Below, in pieces: positions 24,801 through 33,872 of a stretch of DNA of 42,056 bases; positions within the stretch are counted from its first letter, which is position 1, and the number at the start of each line of letters is the position of its first letter. The translations under genes were made by a program, and so were the position numbers. The stretch covers positions 1 to 42,056 of the forward strand of contig CAZJYI010000101.1 in NCBI GenBank assembly GCA_964550025.1, given 5' to 3'. A model generated the notes under the pieces. That model did no database searches. It was not told the DNA's origin and saw nothing but the letters and a program-made list of their open reading frames with translations. The DNA comes from CAZJYI01 sp964550025 (GTDB taxonomy: Bacteria; Verrucomicrobiota; Kiritimatiellia; UBA8416; CAYOBW01).

Positions 24801-27800
24801 GTGTCGGATCGCGGCAGCGCCCTGACCGCGAACGTCTCCGGCACCGATCTACGGCTGAAGAACTCCATCTTCGCCGACGGGCTCGAACGCAACCTGTGGG
24901 TCCTGGGCGCCGGTGGCATGACTTCGCTTGACGGGAACCTATCGGACGACAGCACGCGGGTCCAGATCACGCAGGGCGGTCAACCGGACGACCGCATCGT
25001 ACTGGACGGACCCAATGACCGTACGCTGGTGGACCCGGGACTGCTTCCCCTGGACATCTGGCTGCGGCCGATGCCGGCCTACCGCCTCGAGGCAGACAGC
25101 CCGGCGATTGACAACGGCGTCGCTTCGGTGGTCGCGACGGACCAGCGCGGCGTATTCCGCGACGCGCAGCCCGACGCCGGTGCGCTGGAGTTCGATGCCG
25201 TGCAGCGCGTTGTGCTCAACGAGGTCCAGTTCGATCCGAGGCCCAGTGGGGCGGAAGCGGCGTTCCTGGAGTTCTACGTGCCGCGCGATGCGGCCGCCCT
25301 GGACCTGGCCGACTACTCTGTGTGGATCGACGGCGCCCGCACGCACGTCTTCCGAGGCGGAGCGAATACGCTTCTGCAGCCTGGCCGCGGCATCGTTGTG
25401 GCGGACGCATTGATCGCGGCCGGCGACGCCACGTTCCCGACACCGGTGGTCACACCGGGGAACGGCACGGTCGTCGCGTACCGCGGGGCCAACGGGCTGC
25501 GGCCCGTTACCGTTACGGCGCCGGACCACGGCCTGGCCGATGGGGCCGCGATCATCCTGTCCAACGCCGCTGTTCGCGCCTACAACGACCGGCACGCCAT
25601 CAGCGATGTGACCGCCGATACCTTTGATATTCCGGTCGCGTTTGTCGGCGTCGGGAGTGTGACAGGGTACGAGGGCTCCAACGGTCTCGCACCCGCGACG
25701 GTTCTGGCACCGGAGCATGGACTCGTTGAGGGCGCCCGGGTCACAATCACGAATGCCCCGGTGGCGGCCTACAACGGCGAACACGTCATTGCCGCTGTCG
25801 CGGACGGCAGCTTCACGATCGACGTTGCCTACAACGCTTTCCGCACCATCGAGTCGTATTCGGGAACGACGGGCCAGGTGCCGGTCACCGTCAGGATCAC
25901 GGACCACGGTTGGGTGGAAGGCGCTCGTGTTCGGATTAAGGACGCCCCCCTGGCGGCGTACAATGACGACTTCACCATCGTGAACGTGACGAACGACTCC
26001 TTCGAGATACCGATCCCGTACCGGGAGGGAGATGCGATCCACGAATACTCGGGGACCACGGGAGCGCCTTCGGTGACGGTGGTCTCAACCAATCACGGCT
26101 TGGCGGACCGTGCGACCATCGAAATCTCCGGCTCCGTGCCGAGCTACTATGACGGTATCCACACCGAGATCACGCTGCTGAATTCGAACGAGTTCGCGAT
26201 TGCCGCCACGTACGTGGGAAAGCCCCTCACCAACGGTATCTGGACCGCCGTGGATGCGGGCACCGTCGAGATTGACGACAGTGGTTCTTCCTGGCGGCCC
26301 GTCGATGCCGGCGAATGGCAGGCATTGCTCGATCTCGAGGAACAAGGGTTGGTGGAACTCAAGGCGCCTGATGAACGGGTTGTGCTCAGCGCCGCGTACC
26401 TCGGGCGGTACGCGGATCTCGAGAATCCCGAACGGCTGCTGGATACTGCCTTCAATTCGATCACGCTGTGCCCGCAGTTCAGAGGCGCTGCGTACCTGCC
26501 GCACAGTGTCGTCTCCTGGGAACCTCTTGGCGGGGCGGATCTCGCCAGCCTGACGACGACGACCAACACGAGCTCGCCCGGCGCCGACACGAAGCCGCAG
26601 GCGTTCGGGAGCCCGAACGCGTCGCCCCTGGCCATTCCGGACGAGATCGTTGTGAGCGAGGACGAGTGGACCGAAGTGCCCGTACTGGATAACGATTTTG
26701 ATGCCGACGGCCTGGACCGCCTGGTTATTGTCGATGTCAGTACGCCCGGGGGGGATGGGCCCGACGATCCGCAGACCTCTTCGCTTCTGGGGGCGGACGT
26801 TCGCGTTGTCCCCGGAACGGTGCCCGATCCCGGAGCCGACCCGCTCTTGCGTGGCTCCGCCGTATCCTACGACCCGCGCTACACGCCCGGTCTGCAGTCT
26901 CTGCCGGAGGGTGCCAAGACCACAGACCGCTTCATGTACTCTGTCGTGGATATTGGCACCGGGCCGATCCTGGCCTACACGAACTCGGGGGGCGATGCCG
27001 CCGTCATTTCGCCCGCGCATCGGCTGGCCTCCGGCACGGAGATCGTCGTTTCGGGATGCAGCGAGACCAGCTACAACGGCACCCACGCGGTGACACGTGT
27101 CGACGACGACGTCTTTTCGATTCCCGTGCCGTTTGCCGGTGTTCCCGCCACGGGCGGCGTGTGGGAAACGCGCAACCAGCGTGAGCCGACGCGCCGGAGC
27201 GAGGGTGAGGTCGTGTTGACGGTGCTGGGTGTGAACGACCCGCCCGTGCCGGTGACCGACACCATTACCAACGTCAACGAGCACAAGGTCGTGCGCATCA
27301 TGGGTATGCCCGACCTGGCCGGCTCCACCACCGCGGTATTCACCACGGACTCGGACTATCCGATGGTCCCGGAGATACTGACGCAGAACCTGCTCGAAAA
27401 CGACCTCGATCCTGATGTCGACGACGGCGGCGTCAGCCTCCGTATCATAGGCGTTGCCAGCAATCTCAATGCCGTGGAGGACTTTAGCGGCACGGTCGGT
27501 CAGGTCCCGGTGACGGTGGTTTCCACAAACCACGGGTTGACCGCCGGCAACACCGTGCTGATATCCGGTTACGGCGGGCACTCGTCCTACAACGGCTTGC
27601 ACTCCGTGACGGTCATTGACGATGACGCGTTCTCCATTCCCGTCAAGTTCGCCGACAACAGCGCCCCGAAGGGCATGTGGGCGTTGCTTGAAGATACGAA
27701 CCGCCTGGTGACGGTCAGCCGGTTCGGGGCCGATGTGCATTTGGAGATTCGCGCGGACCCGCGAGAGACGAGCATCGTGTACGATCCGAATCCCTCGGCG

Positions 27801-30800
27801 TACTTGAATGGGCTGGCCGCTCGGGAGATGGCCGCGGACACCTTCTACTACGCGGTGATGGACAGGCACGGTGGTGCCGCCTTTGCCAGGGTCACGGTCC
27901 TGGTTGAGGGGCTCAACGATATGCCGATCGTAAGCAACGATCCCGCGGCGCTGGCGTTGCTCGCCCCGTTCCTCGGTACACAGACGGTCGAAGATGTCCT
28001 GCTCGACCTCAATGTCTGCTACAGCCGGCCCGCCGAGTCCGGCGGACTGGGCCTGTTTGACATGCGGGTGACCTACAGCAATGACGGTGTGGTCGGCAGC
28101 GCACTTCTCCCCGACATGTGGATGACGGGCGAGGAAATCCCGTTGCTGATAGCCGAGGGAGACGTGTTGGCCAACGACACGGATGTTGACCGCCTTGATG
28201 TGCCGCGGTTGAGGATCGCCGGGCTGTCACCGGTGAGTCACCACGGGGCAGCCGTGAGTCTGAACGGCGCCAGGAGCATCTCCTATGATCCAAGGGGGGC
28301 GACCCGTCTCAACAGCCTCGCAAGGGACGAGGTCATCTTCGATTGGGTCGACGTTGCCGTCAGCGACCAGGCCGCCGGTGTGCCCGGTGTCGTTACCCAG
28401 ATCGTGGTTGTCGCGGTGATTGGGGCGGGGGACAAACCACGCGCTTTCGATGACTTCGAAACGACGACCGAGGACGACGTGCTGTTCCTGCCCTCGCCGT
28501 CGTTGACGGGCAATGACGAAGAAGACGATATTGACGGCAACGATCCGGACGACCGGTTGCAGCTAATCCAGGTAACCAATGCCCCAACGGCCGTCGAGGG
28601 CGCCGGCGTCACCGTGTCAGGCCTGGACACCAGCTACGATCCCACCGGCTCGGCTTTCCTGAACGGTCTGGCAGATTGGATGATCTGGACCGACCGCTAT
28701 GACTACGTGACCCATGATGGAAGCTACCTGTTCGCGCAAGACGACATCTTCGAGGTCGGCCTGAACAAGACGGGAACGGTTCTGCGGGTGCTTGCCAACG
28801 ATATCAATCTCAACACGGTATCAAGCGGAATGGTGATCCGTTCCGTATGCGCGCCCGGTCTTGAGGGCAGCGTGACGATTGACCCGGACGGGGAGACGCT
28901 TGTCTACTCTCCCGCGTTCAATTTCGTCGGGGAAGAGATGTTCGCGTACACGCTGGTTGACGACGGCGGTTGCACGGATTCAGCCAGGGTGAAGGTGCGC
29001 GTAGTGGTCGACCAATGGAACGGTTATCTGCGCGCCGGGGACGACCATTTCAGCGTGGCCCGAGGGGAGTCGGCCCGGTTGGACGTGCTCGTGAACGACT
29101 ACGCCCTGCCGTCGGGCGGCTCGGGGTTGTCCGTGACCCGCATCCTGTCCGGGCCGGATATGGGTGGTGGCGTCTCAATCGGCGGCACGGGCCTCCTGGA
29201 ATACGAACCGGCCGAAATCCCGCCGGCCCCGTATCCCTACCACGAGACGGTGCAGTATGAGGTCAGTGGCGGCGGGACCGCGCTGGCCACGGGGACGGTG
29301 GACATCCTGGTCATCAACCGGCACGGCACGCTGGAAGTCGCGGACGACGCCTACGCGGTGATGGCAGGGAGTTGGGACAACGCCCTGCCCGTGCTCGAAA
29401 ACGACTTCGTGTTGCCGGCGTCGGCCGAGGGATGGACGGTACGCAGCGTCGTGCCCACGAATACCGCCCGCATCGACCCCACGGGAACGACACTTCTCTA
29501 TTCGCCGCTCGACGGATTTGTCGGCCGCGACGTCCTCGAATATGTCGCCTATGACGGGATCGGCGGGACAGGCACCGGTCGGGTGACGGTCACGGTCGCG
29601 GACGTGATCGTCTGCGACGACGCTTACGCCGTGCACACGAACAGCTCGACGCTCCTGCCCGTGTTGACCAACGACCGGCTGCTGCCGAGAGACCCGGCAA
29701 CGAACGTCACCATCAGCGGTGTGGCTCCGCCCGGCGCCGCCATCGGCACGCTCAGCGTCGCGGCCGGAGGGCGTGAACTCCGTTTTGATGCGAGCGGTGT
29801 GGCCGGCAAAGCGGATTTCACCTACGGCGTCGTCTCGTCGGGGGGCACGGTCTCCTCCGGCTCCGTTACGATAGCCGTGTTGGCGATGCCTGACCTGGTG
29901 GCGAACGAGGATTTCTTCCACGTAACCAGGGGGAGTTCCCTGAATGAGCTGGACGTGCTGACCAACGACACACAGTTCCTGGACGACCCGCGTCCCCTCG
30001 CCGTGGCGTCGGTCGGCACGGGCCTCGACGGTCCTACGCACGGCGGTACTGTCACGATTAACCAGGCCGGCGATGGCCTGGCCTACACTCCCGCGGAAGG
30101 TTTCAGAGGCGAGGAGCGTTTCACCTATACGATGACCGATGGCCGCAGGACGGACACGGCGACCGTCGTGATTCAGGTGGAGGGCGGGCGACTGCGGGCT
30201 GCGGACGACGCCTACACCGTGCTTTACCGCGAGCTTGCGCCGGGTGAAGAGTCGCTCACGTACGAATTGACCGCTCTGGACAACGATCGTGTTCTGCCCG
30301 ATTTCGGCCAGTCACTGGTCATCACCGGCGTCGGCCTGGACGCGGCTTCCACGAATGCGCCCGGTCAGCGCGGTGGCGTCACGATCGGGCCCGACGGCGT
30401 CTCCCTTATCTACGCCCCAACCAATGCTGCCATGGCGCCGGTGTACCGCGAACGTTTCACATATGAGATCTCAGATGGCACCTACCGCCGCGCGGCCGCC
30501 TCGGTCTGGGTCACCATTGCGACCCGCACGAATGCCGTTGAGCTGGGCACGAGCGACGACGTTTTCGCGGTGGCCGTTGACAGCACGGACAACGCCCTGC
30601 CCGTCCTGGTCAACGACGGTCACCTGCCCGGTACGGCCGACGCGTGGACGATCACGGGCGTCACCGTGCCGCCCGCGCGCGGCACGGCTGCAGTTCATGG
30701 GTCGCACGTACTGTACACGCCGCCGACGGGCTTTGTCGGCACCGAGCGGTTTGCCTACGCGGTTTCGGACGGACTGGGCGGTACCGGGACCGCGGAGGTC

Positions 30801-33800
30801 GAGGTCTATGTCGGGCAGCTGCCGCTCAATGACGACTCTTTCGCCGTGCTGTCGGGCAGTACGGACAACCGCTTTGATGTTCTTGCGAACGACTGGGTGC
30901 TGGGTCGCACCACCGTGGATCCGGTTCTTCACGACGTATGGGGCGCTACGGTGGGCGGTATCGTTACCGTCGCCGGTCGGCAGGTGGCCTACACGCCGAA
31001 TCCGGGCTATGCCGGACCTTTCCCGTACGTGGAGACTTTCTTCTACAGCATCGTGGACCAGACCGCCGGCACGGCCACGGGGCGCGTCGATGTCAGCGTG
31101 CACGAGCAGGGCGCGGATCAGGACGCGGCCACACTCCATATCACGGTTCTCGGGATGAACGATTCCCCCACCATCACGGGGGCTCCCCGTGAGTTCACCA
31201 TTACTGACCGGCAGAGTGTCCACCCCTTCCGTGCGGTCACGATCACCGAGGTCGACGAACACGGGATGGAACAGGTCACCGTCACGGTCACGATGGAGGA
31301 TCCGACGCAGGGCGTGCTGCTGGATGCGGGCGTGTTCACGAATACGGCCCCGGGGGTCCATGTGCTGGCGGGCGTAACGGGGGCCGAGGCGACGGCGGCT
31401 ATTCGCGGGCTGCTGTTCGTCCCCACGGAGAACCTGCTCCCCATAGGAATGGGCCACGACGTCCGGTTCACGATTGACGTGGATGACGGGCGTGTTCCCA
31501 TAGTGACCGATGATCGCACGGTTGTGACCGTATGGCCGGTCAATGATCCACCCGCTATTGCCGGAACGCGCTCCGGTCAACGATTCTATCATAGGCTGAC
31601 CGTTAACCCCTTCTCGACGGTGACTCTCATCGAGGTCGATGAAATGGCGCAACAGCCGCTGGGCGTCACGGTCACCATGGTGGAACCGGCGCACGGCGGC
31701 CTCCTGAACATCGGCGTGTTCGAGTGGATTACCAACGGCGTCTGTCGTGTGACAAACACGACCGCGGCCGCGGCGACCGAGGCATTGCGAGAGATGGCGT
31801 TCGAGATGAGCAATGCCGTCCCGGTCGACGGATCGACCGTCACACATTTCACCCTCGAAGTCGATGATGGGGTGGCGCCGCCCGTCTTGGATGTCGACAC
31901 GAGCGTTGTCGCGGTCAATCCCGCGGGGCAGACCCTGCATCCGACAAACCTTGTGGACCGCGGTGCCTTCGGTCTCGCTGTTGACGCGATTGCCGACTAC
32001 GCCGTGATCGGGGCCCCGAACGCCGATGCGCAGGGCTCGCAGTGCGGGACCGCGTTTGTCTATCGCCGCGTGCCGGGCACCACCAACGAGTGGGAGGAGT
32101 GGCAGACGCTTCAGCCTCCGGCCATCGGCGCGGGTGACCGATTCGGCAGGTCGGTGTCAATGACGGAGGAACTGATTGCTGTCGGGGCCATCGGCGATGG
32201 CGGAACGGGAAGCGTGCATGTTTTCGAGTTCGATCCGATGCTCACCAACCAGTGGCGCGAACTGGCGCGTATCGTGCCCACGAATCTCGTCGCGGGCAGT
32301 GCCTTCGGACTGTCCGTGTCGCTGGACGGGGACCTGCTGGCCGTCGGCGCCCCGTCGGCCGACCTGTCGGGAACGGGGACGACTGCCGGCGCGGTCATGG
32401 TCTTCGGGCGGCATGAGGGCGGCGCTGACGCGTGGGGGGAGATCATGCGCTGGGCGCCCGACGGTGGGGGCAGCGCGGAGGCCAGGTTCGGATGGAGTGT
32501 CGCGCTTGACTCGCGGCGCCTGGTCGTCGGCGCCGACCGGTTCGACGTGGACGGCGTGGAGACACGTCGGGAGGGTGCGGTCTTCTGCCTGGAACGCGGT
32601 GCGGCGGGGCGTTCCTGGAATGTGGTGCAGACGATCGTGGCCGCGGAAACCAACCTGTCCGCCGAGTTCGGATGGTCTGTCTGCCTGGAGAAGGATCTGT
32701 TGGCAATCGGGGCTCCCGCGATGGCAGCGGGCGGTGTGGCGAAGGCCGGGCGTGTCTTCCTATACGAGCTGTCGGCCGGCGGCGCGTTCCTGGAGCAGGC
32801 CGAGCTCGACCGTCGCCATGACGCGGAGCGTCGCTTCGGTCACAGTGTGGCCGTCAGCGGAACCGACCGGCTCCTGGTGGGGGCGCCGCACAGCGGCAGC
32901 GCGCCGAACATCGGTGCGGCCTATCTCTATCAGCGCGATCCTGTCGACCCGGCGGACTGGGATTTCGTGGAGAAGCTGGGCCGCCAGGCGGGAAGCCCTG
33001 CCGGTCTCTTCGGCACATCTGTCGCCTTGAATCGCGGGTCGGGCGTTGTTGGGGCGCCTGCCAAGCTCGATGATCCCAGCAACCACGGCTACGCCTTCTT
33101 CTATCGCTTCGGTTTCAACACGCCGCCCGTGGCCGTGTGGCCAATACCTGACCAGTTGGCGGAGGTCGGACAGCCCTTCAGTTTCGTCCTGCCTGGCGGC
33201 GTCTTCCTGGATCCCGACGAAGACGACGCGCTCGTGATAGATGTGTCGTTCCCCGATGGTGCGAACGGACTCTCGTTCAGTGCCGATACGATCTCGGGCA
33301 CTCCGCTGACCGGCGGCGTGATTCGAGTTGAGGTAGCGGCATCCGACCTGAGGGGCGGCGCCACGTCCACGGTCTTCCGGATTGTGACCTTGCCCGGCGC
33401 ATCTCCGGCCCGGCGGATGTGGAACATTGAGCAGTTTGGCGCGTATGCCATGGACGCCGCATTCAGACTGCCCCTGTGGGATGGGGCGGCTGACCCGGAT
33501 GGGGATGGTTTGAGCAATGACCGCGAGTACGTGTTCGGCGGTAATGCCATGGTACCCGATCGGCGGGCCACTGCCATCTGGTTGGTCCGGGATGGTGCGG
33601 ATCTTGTAATCGGGTACACGCGTCGTCGGAATGACCCGGCATTGCGCTTCAAACTTCTGGCATCCGCGGATCTTACGCAGTGGGTGGAGTGGTCCGCACA
33701 CGTGCTGAGCGAGCAGGTTGTGCCGATCGATGCCGTGTACGAGACCGCGATCCTGCGACTCGCCATTGATCAGAACGTGCTGCACCGGTACTATCGGGTC

Positions 33801-33815
33801 GTGTGTGACTGGTAG
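21813..33815 (+). CDS. Giant mosaic adhesin-like exoprotein F (4000 aa)
   Basis: The start at 21813 overlaps the previous stop and gives a signal peptide (GGAVLVLLLAQAVALSA). Domains, approximate residues: cadherin/VCBS/Ig-like repeats with NDPPVxNDD and LANDTDVD motifs (34-700); a parallel beta-helix-like region (765-1130; WMVTRTDDDLEPGSLRYAL); a lamin-tail-like domain (1131-1605; VVLNEVQFDPRPSG) holding four FCCH-like repeats (HGLxxGxxVxIxxA...YNxxHxI...DxFxI); more cadherin-like units with two further FCCH copies (about 1720, 1886); eight DDxFxV...LxVLxNDxxL repeats (2308-3106); two longer cadherin-like repeats (3110-3370); a seven-blade FG-GAP propeller (3373-3766); a dystroglycan-type cadherin domain (3767-3862); and a PVC C-terminal module (DPDGDGLSNDREYVFGG, FKLLASADLTQW, YYRVVCDW). 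No transmembrane barrel or LPXTG motif is present, so export or anchoring must come from another protein; barrel G directly follows. It is probably a very long surface adhesin. Confidence 0.85.
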   Translation: MKKNRTTVRKLGSAGMGGAVLVLLLAQAVALSAPPVALDDQFNGPSGTTEDALRTFNYASDFRTNDVGDGIVLHSVPGSSPRGAVLGRVGQRVTYDPTAAPELQALPSGTTVRDQFTYTIRDSSNQYATATVYLDVSGVNDPPVANDDDRSNLPGELVTRATDELIIDHADLLANDTDVDQGNTISVKRVIPGSVVGDVNNRPGQEEISYDPDGQFVGVGQGETTTDRFAYEIEDLAGETSSANVTVTIEGVNDAPVAQNDSDGNTPGDALVTDEDSDLVIAAGTLLANDYDPDTNDTISISYVTHPDKGTVSERHSGGRLVDVTYRPRNAFQYLGDGDTGYARFRYEIGDQWHGTDMAQVRVTVTGINDPPVLEDSGTNRVYDHRQEAPFQDVELFDVDGGGGGGGEHYRVKVLPNEYGSFTPDTPIQGPATNINSELRKLIYLPTEDLVSTYSPPGRMVTFDVDIEEIGGPTGTTTLAVQLIGRNDRPTIAGVPVSIIRINDDRSVAPFQPVLIGDPDERGEQLVSLAVSFTYDDAAGPPGAFPGQGLARSATTNAAGVVTVEYELGSGTPANMQERLRALVFTPTANRIPVGETETVRMQITVTDFLGLTRVNDLTRVAITSIDTVPVIATDPDPLDQPFLIRPDLPLLPFREMGVHVSDDDTNLTVTVALDDAEKGALLLTNGLLAAAVEFEEFSAGAYRFAGGLAEIAVVFSNLEYRVDGDYPFRPDLPGYTVFAVEVVDSVLNTATRALAIKIQEEPANWMVTRTDDDLEPGSLRYALTRIELNRENGAMVTFALPQYPDIIRLDHALGPLILRRNVAIKGPGADLLTISGDSNGDGLPDTQLFQVFSWVQIEGVTLTKGKAVTGGAVYVGTREIAEDTVQAGHLSLRFCSVTDSLADTWGGAVDVDEGRLTMEHCLLRGNATTVMMGLGGGAVSVFSDLACAFVNTTFSENRQQSPSGYGGGAVYVENHDPRYQLPVEVTHCTFAGNVDVSDRGSALTANVSGTDLRLKNSIFADGLERNLWVLGAGGMTSLDGNLSDDSTRVQITQGGQPDDRIVLDGPNDRTLVDPGLLPLDIWLRPMPAYRLEADSPAIDNGVASVVATDQRGVFRDAQPDAGALEFDAVQRVVLNEVQFDPRPSGAEAAFLEFYVPRDAAALDLADYSVWIDGARTHVFRGGANTLLQPGRGIVVADALIAAGDATFPTPVVTPGNGTVVAYRGANGLRPVTVTAPDHGLADGAAIILSNAAVRAYNDRHAISDVTADTFDIPVAFVGVGSVTGYEGSNGLAPATVLAPEHGLVEGARVTITNAPVAAYNGEHVIAAVADGSFTIDVAYNAFRTIESYSGTTGQVPVTVRITDHGWVEGARVRIKDAPLAAYNDDFTIVNVTNDSFEIPIPYREGDAIHEYSGTTGAPSVTVVSTNHGLADRATIEISGSVPSYYDGIHTEITLLNSNEFAIAATYVGKPLTNGIWTAVDAGTVEIDDSGSSWRPVDAGEWQALLDLEEQGLVELKAPDERVVLSAAYLGRYADLENPERLLDTAFNSITLCPQFRGAAYLPHSVVSWEPLGGADLASLTTTTNTSSPGADTKPQAFGSPNASPLAIPDEIVVSEDEWTEVPVLDNDFDADGLDRLVIVDVSTPGGDGPDDPQTSSLLGADVRVVPGTVPDPGADPLLRGSAVSYDPRYTPGLQSLPEGAKTTDRFMYSVVDIGTGPILAYTNSGGDAAVISPAHRLASGTEIVVSGCSETSYNGTHAVTRVDDDVFSIPVPFAGVPATGGVWETRNQREPTRRSEGEVVLTVLGVNDPPVPVTDTITNVNEHKVVRIMGMPDLAGSTTAVFTTDSDYPMVPEILTQNLLENDLDPDVDDGGVSLRIIGVASNLNAVEDFSGTVGQVPVTVVSTNHGLTAGNTVLISGYGGHSSYNGLHSVTVIDDDAFSIPVKFADNSAPKGMWALLEDTNRLVTVSRFGADVHLEIRADPRETSIVYDPNPSAYLNGLAAREMAADTFYYAVMDRHGGAAFARVTVLVEGLNDMPIVSNDPAALALLAPFLGTQTVEDVLLDLNVCYSRPAESGGLGLFDMRVTYSNDGVVGSALLPDMWMTGEEIPLLIAEGDVLANDTDVDRLDVPRLRIAGLSPVSHHGAAVSLNGARSISYDPRGATRLNSLARDEVIFDWVDVAVSDQAAGVPGVVTQIVVVAVIGAGDKPRAFDDFETTTEDDVLFLPSPSLTGNDEEDDIDGNDPDDRLQLIQVTNAPTAVEGAGVTVSGLDTSYDPTGSAFLNGLADWMIWTDRYDYVTHDGSYLFAQDDIFEVGLNKTGTVLRVLANDINLNTVSSGMVIRSVCAPGLEGSVTIDPDGETLVYSPAFNFVGEEMFAYTLVDDGGCTDSARVKVRVVVDQWNGYLRAGDDHFSVARGESARLDVLVNDYALPSGGSGLSVTRILSGPDMGGGVSIGGTGLLEYEPAEIPPAPYPYHETVQYEVSGGGTALATGTVDILVINRHGTLEVADDAYAVMAGSWDNALPVLENDFVLPASAEGWTVRSVVPTNTARIDPTGTTLLYSPLDGFVGRDVLEYVAYDGIGGTGTGRVTVTVADVIVCDDAYAVHTNSSTLLPVLTNDRLLPRDPATNVTISGVAPPGAAIGTLSVAAGGRELRFDASGVAGKADFTYGVVSSGGTVSSGSVTIAVLAMPDLVANEDFFHVTRGSSLNELDVLTNDTQFLDDPRPLAVASVGTGLDGPTHGGTVTINQAGDGLAYTPAEGFRGEERFTYTMTDGRRTDTATVVIQVEGGRLRAADDAYTVLYRELAPGEESLTYELTALDNDRVLPDFGQSLVITGVGLDAASTNAPGQRGGVTIGPDGVSLIYAPTNAAMAPVYRERFTYEISDGTYRRAAASVWVTIATRTNAVELGTSDDVFAVAVDSTDNALPVLVNDGHLPGTADAWTITGVTVPPARGTAAVHGSHVLYTPPTGFVGTERFAYAVSDGLGGTGTAEVEVYVGQLPLNDDSFAVLSGSTDNRFDVLANDWVLGRTTVDPVLHDVWGATVGGIVTVAGRQVAYTPNPGYAGPFPYVETFFYSIVDQTAGTATGRVDVSVHEQGADQDAATLHITVLGMNDSPTITGAPREFTITDRQSVHPFRAVTITEVDEHGMEQVTVTVTMEDPTQGVLLDAGVFTNTAPGVHVLAGVTGAEATAAIRGLLFVPTENLLPIGMGHDVRFTIDVDDGRVPIVTDDRTVVTVWPVNDPPAIAGTRSGQRFYHRLTVNPFSTVTLIEVDEMAQQPLGVTVTMVEPAHGGLLNIGVFEWITNGVCRVTNTTAAAATEALREMAFEMSNAVPVDGSTVTHFTLEVDDGVAPPVLDVDTSVVAVNPAGQTLHPTNLVDRGAFGLAVDAIADYAVIGAPNADAQGSQCGTAFVYRRVPGTTNEWEEWQTLQPPAIGAGDRFGRSVSMTEELIAVGAIGDGGTGSVHVFEFDPMLTNQWRELARIVPTNLVAGSAFGLSVSLDGDLLAVGAPSADLSGTGTTAGAVMVFGRHEGGADAWGEIMRWAPDGGGSAEARFGWSVALDSRRLVVGADRFDVDGVETRREGAVFCLERGAAGRSWNVVQTIVAAETNLSAEFGWSVCLEKDLLAIGAPAMAAGGVAKAGRVFLYELSAGGAFLEQAELDRRHDAERRFGHSVAVSGTDRLLVGAPHSGSAPNIGAAYLYQRDPVDPADWDFVEKLGRQAGSPAGLFGTSVALNRGSGVVGAPAKLDDPSNHGYAFFYRFGFNTPPVAVWPIPDQLAEVGQPFSFVLPGGVFLDPDEDDALVIDVSFPDGANGLSFSADTISGTPLTGGVIRVEVAASDLRGGATSTVFRIVTLPGASPARRMWNIEQFGAYAMDAAFRLPLWDGAADPDGDGLSNDREYVFGGNAMVPDRRATAIWLVRDGADLVIGYTRRRNDPALRFKLLASADLTQWVEWSAHVLSEQVVPIDAVYETAILRLAIDQNVLHRYYRVVCDW
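25470..26250 (+). repeat. Four-copy FCCH-like protein repeat array inside gene F
   Basis: Four consecutive repeats of about 62-66 residues each read HGLADGAAIILSNA, HGLVEGARVTITNA, HGWVEGARVRIKDA and HGLADRATIEISGS, each followed by a YN/YY(D/G) turn and a (D/N)xFxI strand. The pattern resembles the E1-FCCH fold seen in many phage and bacterial surface proteins. Two more copies lie at about 26970-27165 (HRLASGTEIVVSGC) and 27470-27680 (HGLTAGNTVLISGY). Flanking text on both sides reads as one lamin-tail-like domain, so the array looks inserted. Confidence 0.6.
28735..31130 (+). repeat. Eight tandem Ig/cadherin-like protein repeats inside gene F
   Basis: Eight units of about 90-115 residues each begin with the pattern DDxFxV....LxVLxNDxxL, for example DDHFSVARGESARLDVLVND, DDAYAVMAGSWDNALPVLEN and DDSFAVLSGSTDNRFDVLAN. 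Each continues with a GxxLxYxPxxGFxGxExFxYxxxDG strand pair. This is the layout of bacterial Ig-like/cadherin-like adhesin repeats. Amino-acid divergence between copies is high, so these are old duplications, not a recent expansion. Confidence 0.75.
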
Positions 33816-33872
33816 GCGGGCTTCCCTTGAACGTTGCCCATGTCGGGGATGAGATACGTGTGAGGAATCGAA

